Shown piece after piece: positions 44,631-53,999 of a stretch of DNA of 64,000 nucleotides. This DNA is from Cupriavidus taiwanensis LMG 19424 (GTDB taxonomy: Bacteria; Pseudomonadota; Gammaproteobacteria; Burkholderiales; Burkholderiaceae). Position 1 is the first letter of the stretch. Each line of letters begins with the position of its first letter. The position numbers and the translations under genes are program-made. The stretch lies in assembly GCF_000069785.1 (NCBI RefSeq), contig NC_010530.1, positions 1,358,001 through 1,422,000 of the forward strand, in the 5' to 3' direction. The notes under the pieces were generated by a model. That model ran no database searches. It was not told the DNA's origin and saw only the letters and a program-made list of their open reading frames with translations.

Positions 44631-44718
44631 TACATCGTCTGGCGCGGCGGCAATCCCTAGCAAGCGCTGATCCGGGGACATCGCGGAGTGGTTGCGGGAG
44701 CCGGCGGTGCGGCGGTGA
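44631..44718 (+). pseudogene. Decayed second copy of the lysR 3' end
   Basis: The 88 bases align to lysR codons from 44099 to its stop (87 bases) with about 80% identity and one extra base. It reads YIVWRGGNP, then an in-frame stop where the other copy has AAG. One inserted base follows, and the same terminal TGA is reached. Its codons (gtc, cgc, ggc, ccc, ctg, atc) match the gene body better than the intact copy does, so this may be the original end of lysR. Confidence 0.75.
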
Positions 44719-44920
44719 GCTGACCCGCCGGCCCGGACCCGACCGGCATCACCGTGCCGCATTGCTAACGGTTTGTGACCCCTGTCACGAATGCCGGCTG
44801 CGCCTGCCTTTATCGTAGCCTCCTCCATGAAGGAGCTACATGCGGCGCGGCCGGTACGCCTTCCATCGTGATGGCATGCGCTACGCCCCGACGTTCTGAC
44901 GGAATCGATAGCGAGATGGC
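44719..44920. other. Leader of the glycosyltransferase pair
   Basis: About 200 bp with no open frame of interest. It should contain the promoter of the GT2 gene; AT-richer sequence near 44760-44830 (TAACGGTTTGTGACCCCTGT, TTTATCGTAGCC) is the best candidate. No operator is apparent. Confidence 0.4.
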
Positions 44921-45979
44921 ATGACTGACTCTGGATCTGGGTCCCTGGCCGTAGTGGTCCCTGTCTACAACGAAGAAGCCGTCATTCGGCAGTTTCACCA
45001 GCGGTTGTCTGCAACGCTCGATGGCATCGAGCATTTGCATGCGGCCGTTATTTACGTGAATGACGGAAGCGCCGATCACACCCTTGCCGTGCTCCTGGCG
45101 CTCCGACAGCAGGATCCGCGCATTGCGATCGTGAACTTAAGCCGCAATTTCGGCAAGGAGATCGCCCTGTCAGCCGGCCTCGACTTTGCCGACGCCGATG
45201 CCGTCATTGTCATCGACGCTGACCTGCAAGACCCGCCTGAGCTAATCCCGGAGTTTGTTCGGCTGTGGCAGGCGGGCAATGATGTCGTGTATGGCCAGCG
45301 CGTCAGCCGGAGGGGCGAAACACGACTGAAGAAGGCCACGGCCTACCTGTTCTATCGGGTCATTCAATCCCTGAGCCGCGTCCACATTCCGGAAGACACC
45401 GGGGATTTCAGGCTGTTGAGCCGGCGAGCCGTGCAAGCGCTGCGGTCCCTGCGCGAACAGCATCGTTACATGAAGGGGCTGTTCTCCTGGATCGGCTATT
45501 CGCAAGTGGCGCTGCGCTATGAGCGCGCGCCACGGTCCGCGGGCACATCGAAGTTCAATTACCCACGGCTGTGGGCCTTTGCCCTGGAAGGGATTACGTC
45601 GTTCTCGATCACCCCGCTGAAGATTGCTACCTACGTGGGCCTGTTGATTGCCGGATTGTCGTTTATGGGCGCCGCGTTCGTGTTCTACAAAGCCCTGGTC
45701 TACGGCGATCCGGTGCGGGGCTATCCGTCCCTCATGGTGACGAATCTCTTCCTGTCAGGGGTACAGTTGATCGGAATTGGCGTGCTGGGGGAGTATCTCG
45801 GCCGGATGTTCAACGAGAGCAAGAATCGGCCACTGTATTTTGTCGAACGGCATATCCCGGCCGGCATGGCTGATGACGCCAGGACGCTGGCGAGGCTCGT
45901 GCCGGACGCAGCAAGCGCAATAGGGATCGACCGTGACGTTCAGCGTCAGAAATCGGTCAGGATCGCGGGTGGAACTTAG
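44921..45979 (+). CDS. GT2 family polyprenyl-phosphate glycosyltransferase (GtrB/DPMS-like)
   Basis: A 352-aa protein. The catalytic domain reads SLAVVVPVYNEEAVIRQFHQ, VIYVNDGSADHTLAVL, LSRNFGKEIALSAGLDFADA and the metal-binding IVIDADLQDPPELIPEF, ending with a gatekeeper-like EDTGDFRLLSRRAVQALRSL. Two C-terminal TM segments (ITPLKIATYVGLLIAGLSFM; GVQLIGIGVLGEYLGRMF) anchor it. This is the GtrB/YfdH plan: it loads a sugar onto undecaprenyl phosphate. GC is clearly lower than in neighbours, suggesting acquisition. The partner transferase follows directly. Confidence 0.92.
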   Translation: MTDSGSGSLAVVVPVYNEEAVIRQFHQRLSATLDGIEHLHAAVIYVNDGSADHTLAVLLALRQQDPRIAIVNLSRNFGKEIALSAGLDFADADAVIVIDADLQDPPELIPEFVRLWQAGNDVVYGQRVSRRGETRLKKATAYLFYRVIQSLSRVHIPEDTGDFRLLSRRAVQALRSLREQHRYMKGLFSWIGYSQVALRYERAPRSAGTSKFNYPRLWAFALEGITSFSITPLKIATYVGLLIAGLSFMGAAFVFYKALVYGDPVRGYPSLMVTNLFLSGVQLIGIGVLGEYLGRMFNESKNRPLYFVERHIPAGMADDARTLARLVPDAASAIGIDRDVQRQKSVRIAGGT

Positions 45980-46066
45980 TTGGTGTTTGTCTTTGCCGCG
46001 CCCGCCCGCAAGGGCGGGTGCCAGGACAGCCGTCCGCCCTTTCAATGCACTGCAACGAATCCAGCG

Positions 46067-47689
46067 ATGTACCAAATCCTGGCCGCGGTATTTCGACCGC
46101 TGCGCTCCCCTCTTCGCGTGCTCAGTGGCAAGCTCGCAGCCAGCCATCCGGATACCGCCCGCATAGAAGCATCCAAGTCGCATATTGCCACGGCGTTCGC
46201 TCTTGCAGCAGTCGTTCTCCTCTGGTTCCTCGGCCGCGGTCTTGTTATCGGAACGCTTGCCAACGTAGAGCAGTTGACCGGCCACTATGCAGCCACGGCA
46301 TTCACCTGGGCAAGCCCGACATCTCATCTCAAGCCCGGCCTCCTTGCTGGTTCCGGCGGCGCTTTGCAACTGACCGGTCGTGCGCCGCAAGACCAGCGCT
46401 GGACCCTGCGCTGCGGGAACGATCTGGAACTGGTCATAGAGCGGCCTGCCGGTCTGTTTCGCCAGTGGGTTCCATTGGTGCCAGCATGCGAGCGCTCCGG
46501 TCTCTCCATACGCTCCGACTGGTCGATGCTTCCAGGCGACGGCTGGGGAGCCCGCGATCCGCGCCAGCTTTCCTTTCAGGTCTTCGAAATCCGTGACAAC
46601 GCCGGACCGATACCGCTGGCACACCTCGTTGCGGAATCGACCGGATTCTTTGACGTCGAGAAGCACGACTTCAGCACGTCCGCGGCGCATGTTCTCACCT
46701 CCCGCTGGGATGCCGACTGGTACCGCCGCATTGCAAGCCATGGCTACCACTACGACGGTGACAGCGGCAGGCAGCAAAGCGTCGCCTGGCCGTTCCTGTA
46801 CCCCATGGCCGTGAAGGCATTGGCTGCCGTGCTCGGCAAACCGGTAACGTCGATGATGCTGGCATTCAATGCCGTCTGTCTTCTGCTTGCACTCGCGCTA
46901 CTGTTCGCCATCGGCCGCGCCGCGGGCCTCGACGCTGGTCCGGCGCTCATTGCACCCGCGTGGCTGGTGTTCAATCCGTTCGCATTCTTTCTGGTAGGAG
47001 GCTTCTCCGAGTCGCTATTCCTGCTGCTCGAGTGCGCGCTCGTGTTTTCGCTGGTCTATCGGCGTTACTGGCTAGGCGCCTGGGCCGTTGCACTGCTGAC
47101 GGCAACGCGCTTTATCGGATTGCTGTCTGTGGTCTGGCTGATCCACGGCATCTGGTCCGACAGCACGTCGAGCCCGCGCAAGCGGATAATCCAATCCCTT
47201 GCCGTGGCCGGAATCGCCATGCTGGGAGTGGTTGGCGACATCGCAGTCAAGTGGATGCAAACCGGTTTTCCCCTTGCTGCCTTTACGGTACGCAACGCGT
47301 GGCAGGTCACGCCGCCAGGCCAGTGGCTGGGCCTACTCGATTTCGGGAAACTGTTCGAAGGTGAATACCTGGCGCTCGTCTTCCTGGGACTGTCGCTCTT
47401 CCTCTCGTGCATCGCCGCACTTTGCAAAGCCATCCGGCAGTCCTGCCATGCGGCAGCCATGCTGATTGGCATTGGTGTCACGCAGGTAGGCGGAACGCTT
47501 CTGCTCAACCCCGAATTGCACTCGGTGGGACGCTACCTGCTGCCATTGGCGCCGTCCATCGTGGGCGTGCTCGCGTTGGGGCGCGGTCATGGCAGGCTGG
47601 TCGCTTGTGCAGGGGTTATCACGGCGGCCGGGGCGGGAGCCATGCCATTCATCGTGCAGCGCATTGCCATCGGATGGCCGCCTTATTGA
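46067..47689 (+). CDS. Polytopic membrane glycosyltransferase (PIG-V/GT-C-like)
   Basis: A 540-aa protein. One TM lies near residues 45-70, then an extracytoplasmic domain of about 170 residues (including ALQLTGRAPQDQRWTLRCGN and LAHLVAESTGFFDVEKHD), then a multi-TM GT-C-like core beginning with TSRWDADWYRRIASHGYHYD. The acidic WDADWY motif is typical of PIG-V/mannosyltransferase-like enzymes that use lipid-linked donors. It would transfer the sugar loaded by the GT2 partner to an envelope acceptor. The ATG at 46067 is chosen because upstream in-frame starts are TTG/GTG. GC is low, like the GT2 gene. Confidence 0.82.
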   Translation: MYQILAAVFRPLRSPLRVLSGKLAASHPDTARIEASKSHIATAFALAAVVLLWFLGRGLVIGTLANVEQLTGHYAATAFTWASPTSHLKPGLLAGSGGALQLTGRAPQDQRWTLRCGNDLELVIERPAGLFRQWVPLVPACERSGLSIRSDWSMLPGDGWGARDPRQLSFQVFEIRDNAGPIPLAHLVAESTGFFDVEKHDFSTSAAHVLTSRWDADWYRRIASHGYHYDGDSGRQQSVAWPFLYPMAVKALAAVLGKPVTSMMLAFNAVCLLLALALLFAIGRAAGLDAGPALIAPAWLVFNPFAFFLVGGFSESLFLLLECALVFSLVYRRYWLGAWAVALLTATRFIGLLSVVWLIHGIWSDSTSSPRKRIIQSLAVAGIAMLGVVGDIAVKWMQTGFPLAAFTVRNAWQVTPPGQWLGLLDFGKLFEGEYLALVFLGLSLFLSCIAALCKAIRQSCHAAAMLIGIGVTQVGGTLLLNPELHSVGRYLLPLAPSIVGVLALGRGHGRLVACAGVITAAGAGAMPFIVQRIAIGWPPY

Positions 47690-47719
47690 ACTCCGGACGG
47701 AAGCTTCCGGCAAGCAACC

Positions 47720-49210
47720 CTATCCCGCCCATGCGACATTGCCATCCAACGGATAAACCGGCCTGCTGACCCGCCGGAACGGAAACCGCTCATAACGCGA
47801 ACTGGTAACCCCCTCCCCGTCGCACTCCACCACCGCCCTGGCAATCGGCACGAACACCGGCCGGCAGTACATGCGCGACTTCAGCAGCAGGAACCTGGCC
47901 CGATGCGGATCGATGCCGATATGGGTGAAGATACCCAGGTCCCAGTGCTCTTGCGGGGTCTCGGTCACGACGATCTGCGCCGCGCCGATATCGAGCAAGG
48001 CGGTGCGCCCCATGCGGATGCGCTGCCCGGTGTAGGTCGGGCCGGTGATGGTGTACTCGCCGTCGGTGATCGCGGCGACCGTGCCGGTCAGCGGCCTGCT
48101 TTGCGGATAGACCTCCAGCTGGGGCAGCGCCACCTTGTCGCCGACCGGCAGCGTGATGGTGGCCCCGACGCCGGCGTCGACCAGCGCGGCGACCGCCTCC
48201 GCATCGCACACGGGCCCGACCGCGATGCCGGTCAGGCCTTGTGCCAGTGCCTCGTGCAGTACCGCCATGTTGTCGCAGGTGCCGCCGGACATGCAGTTGT
48301 CGCCATGGTCGAGCAGCAGCACCGGCCTTGCATCGGCACGGTCCGCGCTGTCGGCAAGCTGCGCGGCGCGCGCGATGGAGCTGGAAAGCGGCTCCGCCTG
48401 GTAGGCAAAGCCATCGCGCTCGGCCCACGCCTGTGCCGCGATCCGGCTGGCAACCTCGTCCGCCTTGGCGGGGTCGCCGTCGCCGACCACGATGACGCTC
48501 AGGCAGGGGGCGGCGATGTCGGCCAGGCCGAAGCCGGCCAGCACCGACACCGCCAGCATGCCGTCCCGCTCGGCCTCGCGCGCCAGCGCCACGGCGCGCT
48601 GCATGGCGCCTTCGTCGGTGCGGCTGCGCAGGGTGTGCGTGATCAGCGGCGGGCGCCGCCACGCCATCACCGGGCGCACGCGCCCGGCAATCATGTCGAG
48701 CAGCAGCCGCCCGGCATGGGCGCCGGTTTCATACATGTCCACGTGCGGGTAGGTCTTGAAGCTGACCGCGATGTCGGCATGGTCGACCAGCGCCTGCGTG
48801 ATGTTGCCGTGCAGATCCAGCGCGACCGCGACCGGCGCGTGCGGCAGCACGGCGCGCAGGCGGCGCAGCAGGTCGCCTTCGCCGTCGTCGCTGTTCTCGG
48901 CCACCATCGCGCCGTGCAGGTCGAGCATCACCGCATCGCAACCGTGTGCGGCCGCGATGATGGTGTCGCACAGATGGGTGTAGGCCTCGGCGGCGACGCG
49001 TCCGCTCGGGTTGGCGCCGGCGATCACGGGCACCACGATGTCGGCGCCGGCGGCTTCGGCCAGGTCGATGAAGGCGGCGGCCGCGGTGCGGGTGCCCTTG
49101 GCGGCGCGATAGGCGGCGTCGCCATAGGCCGGCGCGAAGGCACCCAGCGGTGTCGGCACCGGTGAGAAGGTATTGGTCTCGTGGTTGAGTCGGGCAATCA
49201 GGATCTTCAT
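47720..49210 (-). CDS. M81 family metallopeptidase (MlrC/microcystinase C-like)
   Basis: A 496-aa protein. It starts KILIARLNHETNTFSPVPTP, the M81 N-terminal signature, with VMLDLHGAMVAENSDDGEGD, ALDLHGNITQALVDHAD and LLDHGDNCMSGGTCDNMAVL that supply putative zinc ligands. M81 proteins include MlrC, which completes microcystin degradation, but most are found near carbamoylases and ABC importers, acting on unknown amides. It is the last gene of the liv operon, 19 bp after the carbamoylase. Confidence 0.9.
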   Translation of the reverse strand: MKILIARLNHETNTFSPVPTPLGAFAPAYGDAAYRAAKGTRTAAAAFIDLAEAAGADIVVPVIAGANPSGRVAAEAYTHLCDTIIAAAHGCDAVMLDLHGAMVAENSDDGEGDLLRRLRAVLPHAPVAVALDLHGNITQALVDHADIAVSFKTYPHVDMYETGAHAGRLLLDMIAGRVRPVMAWRRPPLITHTLRSRTDEGAMQRAVALAREAERDGMLAVSVLAGFGLADIAAPCLSVIVVGDGDPAKADEVASRIAAQAWAERDGFAYQAEPLSSSIARAAQLADSADRADARPVLLLDHGDNCMSGGTCDNMAVLHEALAQGLTGIAVGPVCDAEAVAALVDAGVGATITLPVGDKVALPQLEVYPQSRPLTGTVAAITDGEYTITGPTYTGQRIRMGRTALLDIGAAQIVVTETPQEHWDLGIFTHIGIDPHRARFLLLKSRMYCRPVFVPIARAVVECDGEGVTSSRYERFPFRRVSRPVYPLDGNVAWAG

Positions 49211-49229
49211 CGGGCAGTCCGTTCCGGTG

Positions 49230-50513
49230 TCATGGCCGCGTGGCGGCATCGAGCATGGCGTGCAGCAGCACGTTGCAGCCGGCCTCGAGGTGCTCGGGCC
49301 GCGCGTCTTCGATTTCGTTGTGGCTGATGCCATCCTTGCACGGCACGAAGATCATCGCCGCCGGGGCGACGCGGGCCAGGTAGACCGCGTCATGGCCGGC
49401 GCCGCTGATCACGTCCATGGCGGAATGGCCGAGCCGTTGCGCGCCGCCGCGCACCGCCTCGACCAGCCGCGCATCGAATGGCTGCGGCGGGAAGTACACC
49501 ACCTGCCGCAAATCGATGGCAATGCCGCTGCGCGCCGCCAGCGCGGCAACCTGCGTACGCAGTGCCGCGTCCATCGCGGACAGCACCGTGTCGTCGCCGG
49601 CGCGCAGGTCCACTGTCATCGTGACCTTGCCGGGGATGACATTGCGCGAATCGGGATGCACGCCCAGGCAACCGACCGTGCCGCGGCCATGCGGAGGATG
49701 ATCGAGCGCGATGCGGTTGACCATGCCGACCAGCTCCGATGCCGCCAGCAGCGCATCCTTGCGCAACGCCATCGGCGTAGGGCCGGCATGCGCTTCCATG
49801 CCGGTCAGCACCACGTCGTACCAGCGCTGGCCGAGCGCGCCGGTGACCACGCCGATGGTGGTGTCGCTAGCCTCCAGCACCGGTCCTTGCTCGATATGCG
49901 CTTCAAAGTAGGCGCCGACCGGGCGCGCGCCGACCGGCTCCGGCCCGGCATAGCCGATGGCCTGCAACGCGTGACCGACGCTGATACCGTCGCGGTCGCG
50001 CTGCTGCAGCATGTCGGCCAGCGCGAACTCGCCGATAAACGCGCCCGAGCCCATCATCACCGGAACGAAGCGCGAGCCTTCCTCGTTGGTCCAGACCGCG
50101 ACCTCCAGCGGGGCATCGGTGACGATGCCGGCGTCGGCCAGCGTGCGCAGCACTTCGATGCCGGCGAACACGCCGTAGTTGCCGTCGAACTTGCCGCCGG
50201 TGGGCTGGGTGTCGATATGGCTGCCGGTCATCACCGGTGGCAAGGCGTTGTCGCGCCCGGCGCGCCGCGCAAAGATATTGCCGATAGCATCGATGCGGAT
50301 CGTGCACCCGGCCGCCTGGGCCTCGGCGACGAAGAAGTCGCGGCCCTGGCGGTCCAGGTCGGTCAGCGCCAGCCGGCATACGCCGCCCCTGGGCGTGGCG
50401 CCAATGATGGCCAGGCGCATCAGGGTGTCCCACAGGCGCTGGCCGTCGATGCGCAGGTCGGCGCGCGCGCCGGCGCTCGCCGCTGCCGCGCGCGCAGCTT
50501 GCAATGTCGTCAT
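49230..50513 (-). CDS. M20 family amidase/N-carbamoylase (allantoate amidohydrolase-like)
   Basis: A 427-aa dizinc amidohydrolase. Metal-binding residues lie in TGSHIDTQPTGGKFDGNYGV, the catalytic pair in WTNEEGSRFVPVMMGSGAF, YFEAHIEQGPVLEASD and the terminal AGHDAVYLARVAPAAMIFVP. The family includes N-carbamoyl-L-amino acid hydrolase, beta-ureidopropionase and allantoate amidohydrolase. It lies 50 bp after livF and 19 bp before the M81 gene, so the importer probably brings in an amide or carbamoyl compound. Confidence 0.92.
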   Translation of the reverse strand: MTTLQAARAAAASAGARADLRIDGQRLWDTLMRLAIIGATPRGGVCRLALTDLDRQGRDFFVAEAQAAGCTIRIDAIGNIFARRAGRDNALPPVMTGSHIDTQPTGGKFDGNYGVFAGIEVLRTLADAGIVTDAPLEVAVWTNEEGSRFVPVMMGSGAFIGEFALADMLQQRDRDGISVGHALQAIGYAGPEPVGARPVGAYFEAHIEQGPVLEASDTTIGVVTGALGQRWYDVVLTGMEAHAGPTPMALRKDALLAASELVGMVNRIALDHPPHGRGTVGCLGVHPDSRNVIPGKVTMTVDLRAGDDTVLSAMDAALRTQVAALAARSGIAIDLRQVVYFPPQPFDARLVEAVRGGAQRLGHSAMDVISGAGHDAVYLARVAPAAMIFVPCKDGISHNEIEDARPEHLEAGCNVLLHAMLDAATRP

Positions 50514-50563
50514 CTCAATCCTCGTATGGCTCGGCCGGCATCGCGGCCTGCGTGGTCCATGGA

Positions 50564-51264
50564 TCAGGCCGCCAGCCCGACGCCGAGATAGCGGTCCTTG
50601 ACCGCCTCGTCGGCGCGGAAGGCGTCGTTGCTGCCGGTGTAGACCACCCTGCCCTGCTCGATGATCACGTGGCGGTCGGCCAGCTGCATGCAGACCTCCA
50701 GGTTCTGCTCCACCAGCAGAATCGGCACGCCGGCGGCCTTGATGACCTTGAGCTGCGCCACGATCTCTTCCACGATCACCGGGGCCAGCCCTTCTACCGG
50801 CTCGTCGAGCATCAGCAGGCGCGGATGGTTCATCATCGCGCGCCCGATCGCGAGCATCTGCTGTTCGCCGCCGGACAGCTGCGCGCCGCCGTTGCCGCGC
50901 CGCTCGCGCAGACGCGGGAAGATGCGGTAGATGTCCTGCAGCTGCCACGGCGAATCGCGGCGCGCGGCCAGCTTGAGGTTCTCTTCCACCGTCAGCAGCT
51001 TGAAGATGCCGCGGTGCTCGGGCACCAGGCACAGGCCTTCGACGGCAATCCGGTGCGGCGCCAGGCCGGCAACGTCCTTGCCGCGGAAGATCACGCGCCC
51101 GCCGCAGGGCTGGACCACGCCGGCAATGGCCTTGAGCGTGGTCGACTTGCCGGCGCCGTTGCGCCCCAGCAGCGTGACCAGCTCGCCTTCGCCGACCGCC
51201 AGCGACACGCCCTGCAGCACATGGCTCTTGCCGTAGTAGCCATGGATCTCCTGTACGTCGAGCA

Positions 51265-51268
<4 letters not shown>
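50564..51268 (-). CDS. livF: Branched-chain amino acid-type ABC transporter ATPase LivF
   Basis: A 234-aa ATPase: LLGRNGAGKSTTLKAIAG (Walker A), LVPEHRGIFKLLTVEENL (LivF-type Q-loop), LSGGEQQMLAIGRAMMNHPRL (signature) and LLMLDEPVEGLAP (Walker B). It starts with tandem ATGs at 51268 and 51265; the second overlaps the livG stop. GGAGGCAGGGG supplies the ribosome site. Confidence 0.94.
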
Positions 51269-52037
<769 letters not shown>

Positions 52038-52041
<4 letters not shown>

Positions 52042-53036
52042 GCGCTTTCCTCCTGCGTGACGGGGGCGCGGCGCACGCCGCGCAGGCGATCCCATAGCGT
52101 GGCGCCCAGCCCCCACAGCCCGCGCTGCATGAACAGGCTGACCGCGATCAGCAGGAAGCCGAGCAGCATCAGCCAGCGCGGCCACAGCGTCGACAACCAG
52201 TCCGCCAGCAGCACGTAGAAGGCGGCGCCCAGCACCGAGGCAAAGATATTGCCGGTGCCGCCGATCACGGTCATCACCAGGATCATCTCGCTGGCGTGGT
52301 AGTCGATATTGGTCAGCGGCGCGATGCCGGTCAGCATCGCATGCAGCGCGCCGGCCAGCCCGGTGACCGCGCCGGAGACCATGAAGGCCAGCAGCTTGAA
52401 CGCCTTGACGTTGTAGCCGACCGCCAGGGCGCGCTCTTCGTTGTCGCGGATCGCCAGCAGCGTGCGTCCCAGCACCGACTCGGTCACGCGCAGCACCGCC
52501 AGGAACACCGCCAGGAACAGCACCGCGACGAAACCATAGAACTGCCATGGCGACGCCAGCGGCACCAGCGCATGGCCCGCCACGGACAGCGGCGGACGCG
52601 GGATATCCAGCAGGCCGTTGTCGCCGCCGGTGATGCCGGGCGCGGTATAGGCCAGGAAGTAGAACATCTGCGCGAACGCCAGCGTCAGCATCACGAAGTA
52701 GGTACCGCGCTGCCGGATCGCAAACCAGCCGACCAGAGCCGCCGCGGCAGCGCCGATCGCGATCGCCAGCAGCAGCGCCAGCGGCATCGGCAGGCTGGCG
52801 CGGGTCAGCGCCAGCCCCACCGCATAGCTGCCCAGCCCGAAGAAGATGCCCTGCCCGAACGACAGCAGGCCGGTGTAGCCGAGCAGCAGGTTGCACGCCA
52901 TGGCGGCCATCGCGTAGATCAGCACTTCGGTGGCAAGCGTGCCGGAGCGCATCGTCAGCGGCAGCAGCAGCGTGACGCCGAGTGCCAGCCACCAGAAACG
53001 GTAGCGCAAGAGCCATTGTCTTTGCATAGCCATCAT
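52038..53036 (-). CDS. livM: Branched-chain amino acid-type ABC permease LivM
   Basis: A 332-aa permease with about 10 TM segments: LLLGYTGLLSFGQGIFFGLG, FVMLTLAFAQMFYFLAYTAP and ESVLGRTLLAIRDNEERALA are LivM hallmarks. The start at 53036 overlaps the livH stop by 4 bp. Confidence 0.94.
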
Positions 53037-53890
53037 CCCCTCCCCAGCAAGCCATGCGGGCGCAGCAGCAGCACCGCGGCCATGGCGACATAGATCATCA
53101 GCCGCGCGCCCTCGGGCCACAGCGTGCTCATCAGGCTCTGCACCACGCCGACCAGCAGGCCGCCCACCAGCGCGCCGGTGAAGCTGCCCATGCCGCCGAC
53201 CACGACCACGATAAAGGCCACGCCCAGGGCCTCGACACCCATGAACGGCTCGGCCCCGCGGATCGGCGCGGCCAGCACGCCGGCGATCGCCGCGGTGGCG
53301 GCGCCCAGCGCAAACATCAGGCTGAACAGCCGGAACACATTGATGCCGAGCAGCGACACCATCTCGGTGGATTCGCTGCCCGCGCGCACCGCACTGCCCA
53401 GGCGCGTACCTTCGAGCAGCCACCACAGGCCGATCGCCAGCAGGCCCGTGAAGGCGATCACGAACAGCCGGTACTTGGGATAGACGAAGTCGCCCCACAT
53501 CACCACGCCCTGCAGCGCATCCGGCGGCGGCACGTCGACGCCGAGCGGCCCCCAGCCGACGATGATGAGTTCCTGGATGGCGAGCGCCAGGCCCACCGTG
53601 ACCAGGATGTGGAACTCGTGCGGCTGCGCATAGACATGGCGCAGCATGACCTTCTCGGTCAGCCACGCCAGCGCGCCGATGATGATCGGAGCGAACACCA
53701 GCGCCACCCAGAAGTTCATGCCGAACTGCAGCGCCTGGAAGCAGAGGTAGGCACCCAGGGCATAGAAGGCGCCATGCGCGAAATTGACGAAGCGCAACAG
53801 GCCGAACACGATCGACAGCCCTACCGCCAGCAGGAAGTAGAGCATGCCGATCCCGACGCCGTTGATCACCTGCAACAGATAGACGTTCAT
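53033..53890 (-). CDS. livH: Branched-chain amino acid-type ABC permease LivH
   Basis: A 285-aa permease: FGLLRFVNFAHGAFYALGAY, YAQPHEFHILVTVGLALAIQ and GGMGSFTGALVGGLLVGVVQ are LivH signatures. It is 109 bp downstream of the binding-protein gene, separated by a perfect hairpin, and begins the overlapping block livH-livM-livG-livF. Confidence 0.94.
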   Translation of the reverse strand: MNVYLLQVINGVGIGMLYFLLAVGLSIVFGLLRFVNFAHGAFYALGAYLCFQALQFGMNFWVALVFAPIIIGALAWLTEKVMLRHVYAQPHEFHILVTVGLALAIQELIIVGWGPLGVDVPPPDALQGVVMWGDFVYPKYRLFVIAFTGLLAIGLWWLLEGTRLGSAVRAGSESTEMVSLLGINVFRLFSLMFALGAATAAIAGVLAAPIRGAEPFMGVEALGVAFIVVVVGGMGSFTGALVGGLLVGVVQSLMSTLWPEGARLMIYVAMAAVLLLRPHGLLGRG

Positions 53891-53967
53891 GAGTCGTACG
53901 GATGTAGGAAGCCGCCATGCTCGCGCAGCCGCGCGGCATGGTGCTCAGAGGTGCTTCAGTGTGTGCT

Positions 53968-53989
53968 CCGCGGGGCGATGGCCCCGCGG
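53968..53989 (-). terminator. Intercistronic hairpin between livK-type gene and livH
   Basis: CCGCGGGGC (53968-53976) / GCCCCGCGG (53981-53989) form a perfect 9-bp stem with a GATG loop. There is no U-tract. Such stems after periplasmic binding-protein genes typically stabilise the upstream mRNA or attenuate read-through so that binding protein exceeds permease. Confidence 0.65.
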
Positions 53990-53999
53990 CGTCAGGGCA

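Noticed and set aside
44341-44670. Open frame of about 110 codons inside the structured element
   Set aside because: Overlaps several hairpins and the decayed lysR end, has no ribosome site and ends in simple Arg/Gly sequence; not convincing as a gene.
45980-46066. Upstream TTG/GTG extension of the membrane glycosyltransferase
   Set aside because: The 29 extra codons are Pro/Arg/Cys-rich, lack a ribosome site and precede a normal ATG and membrane segment.
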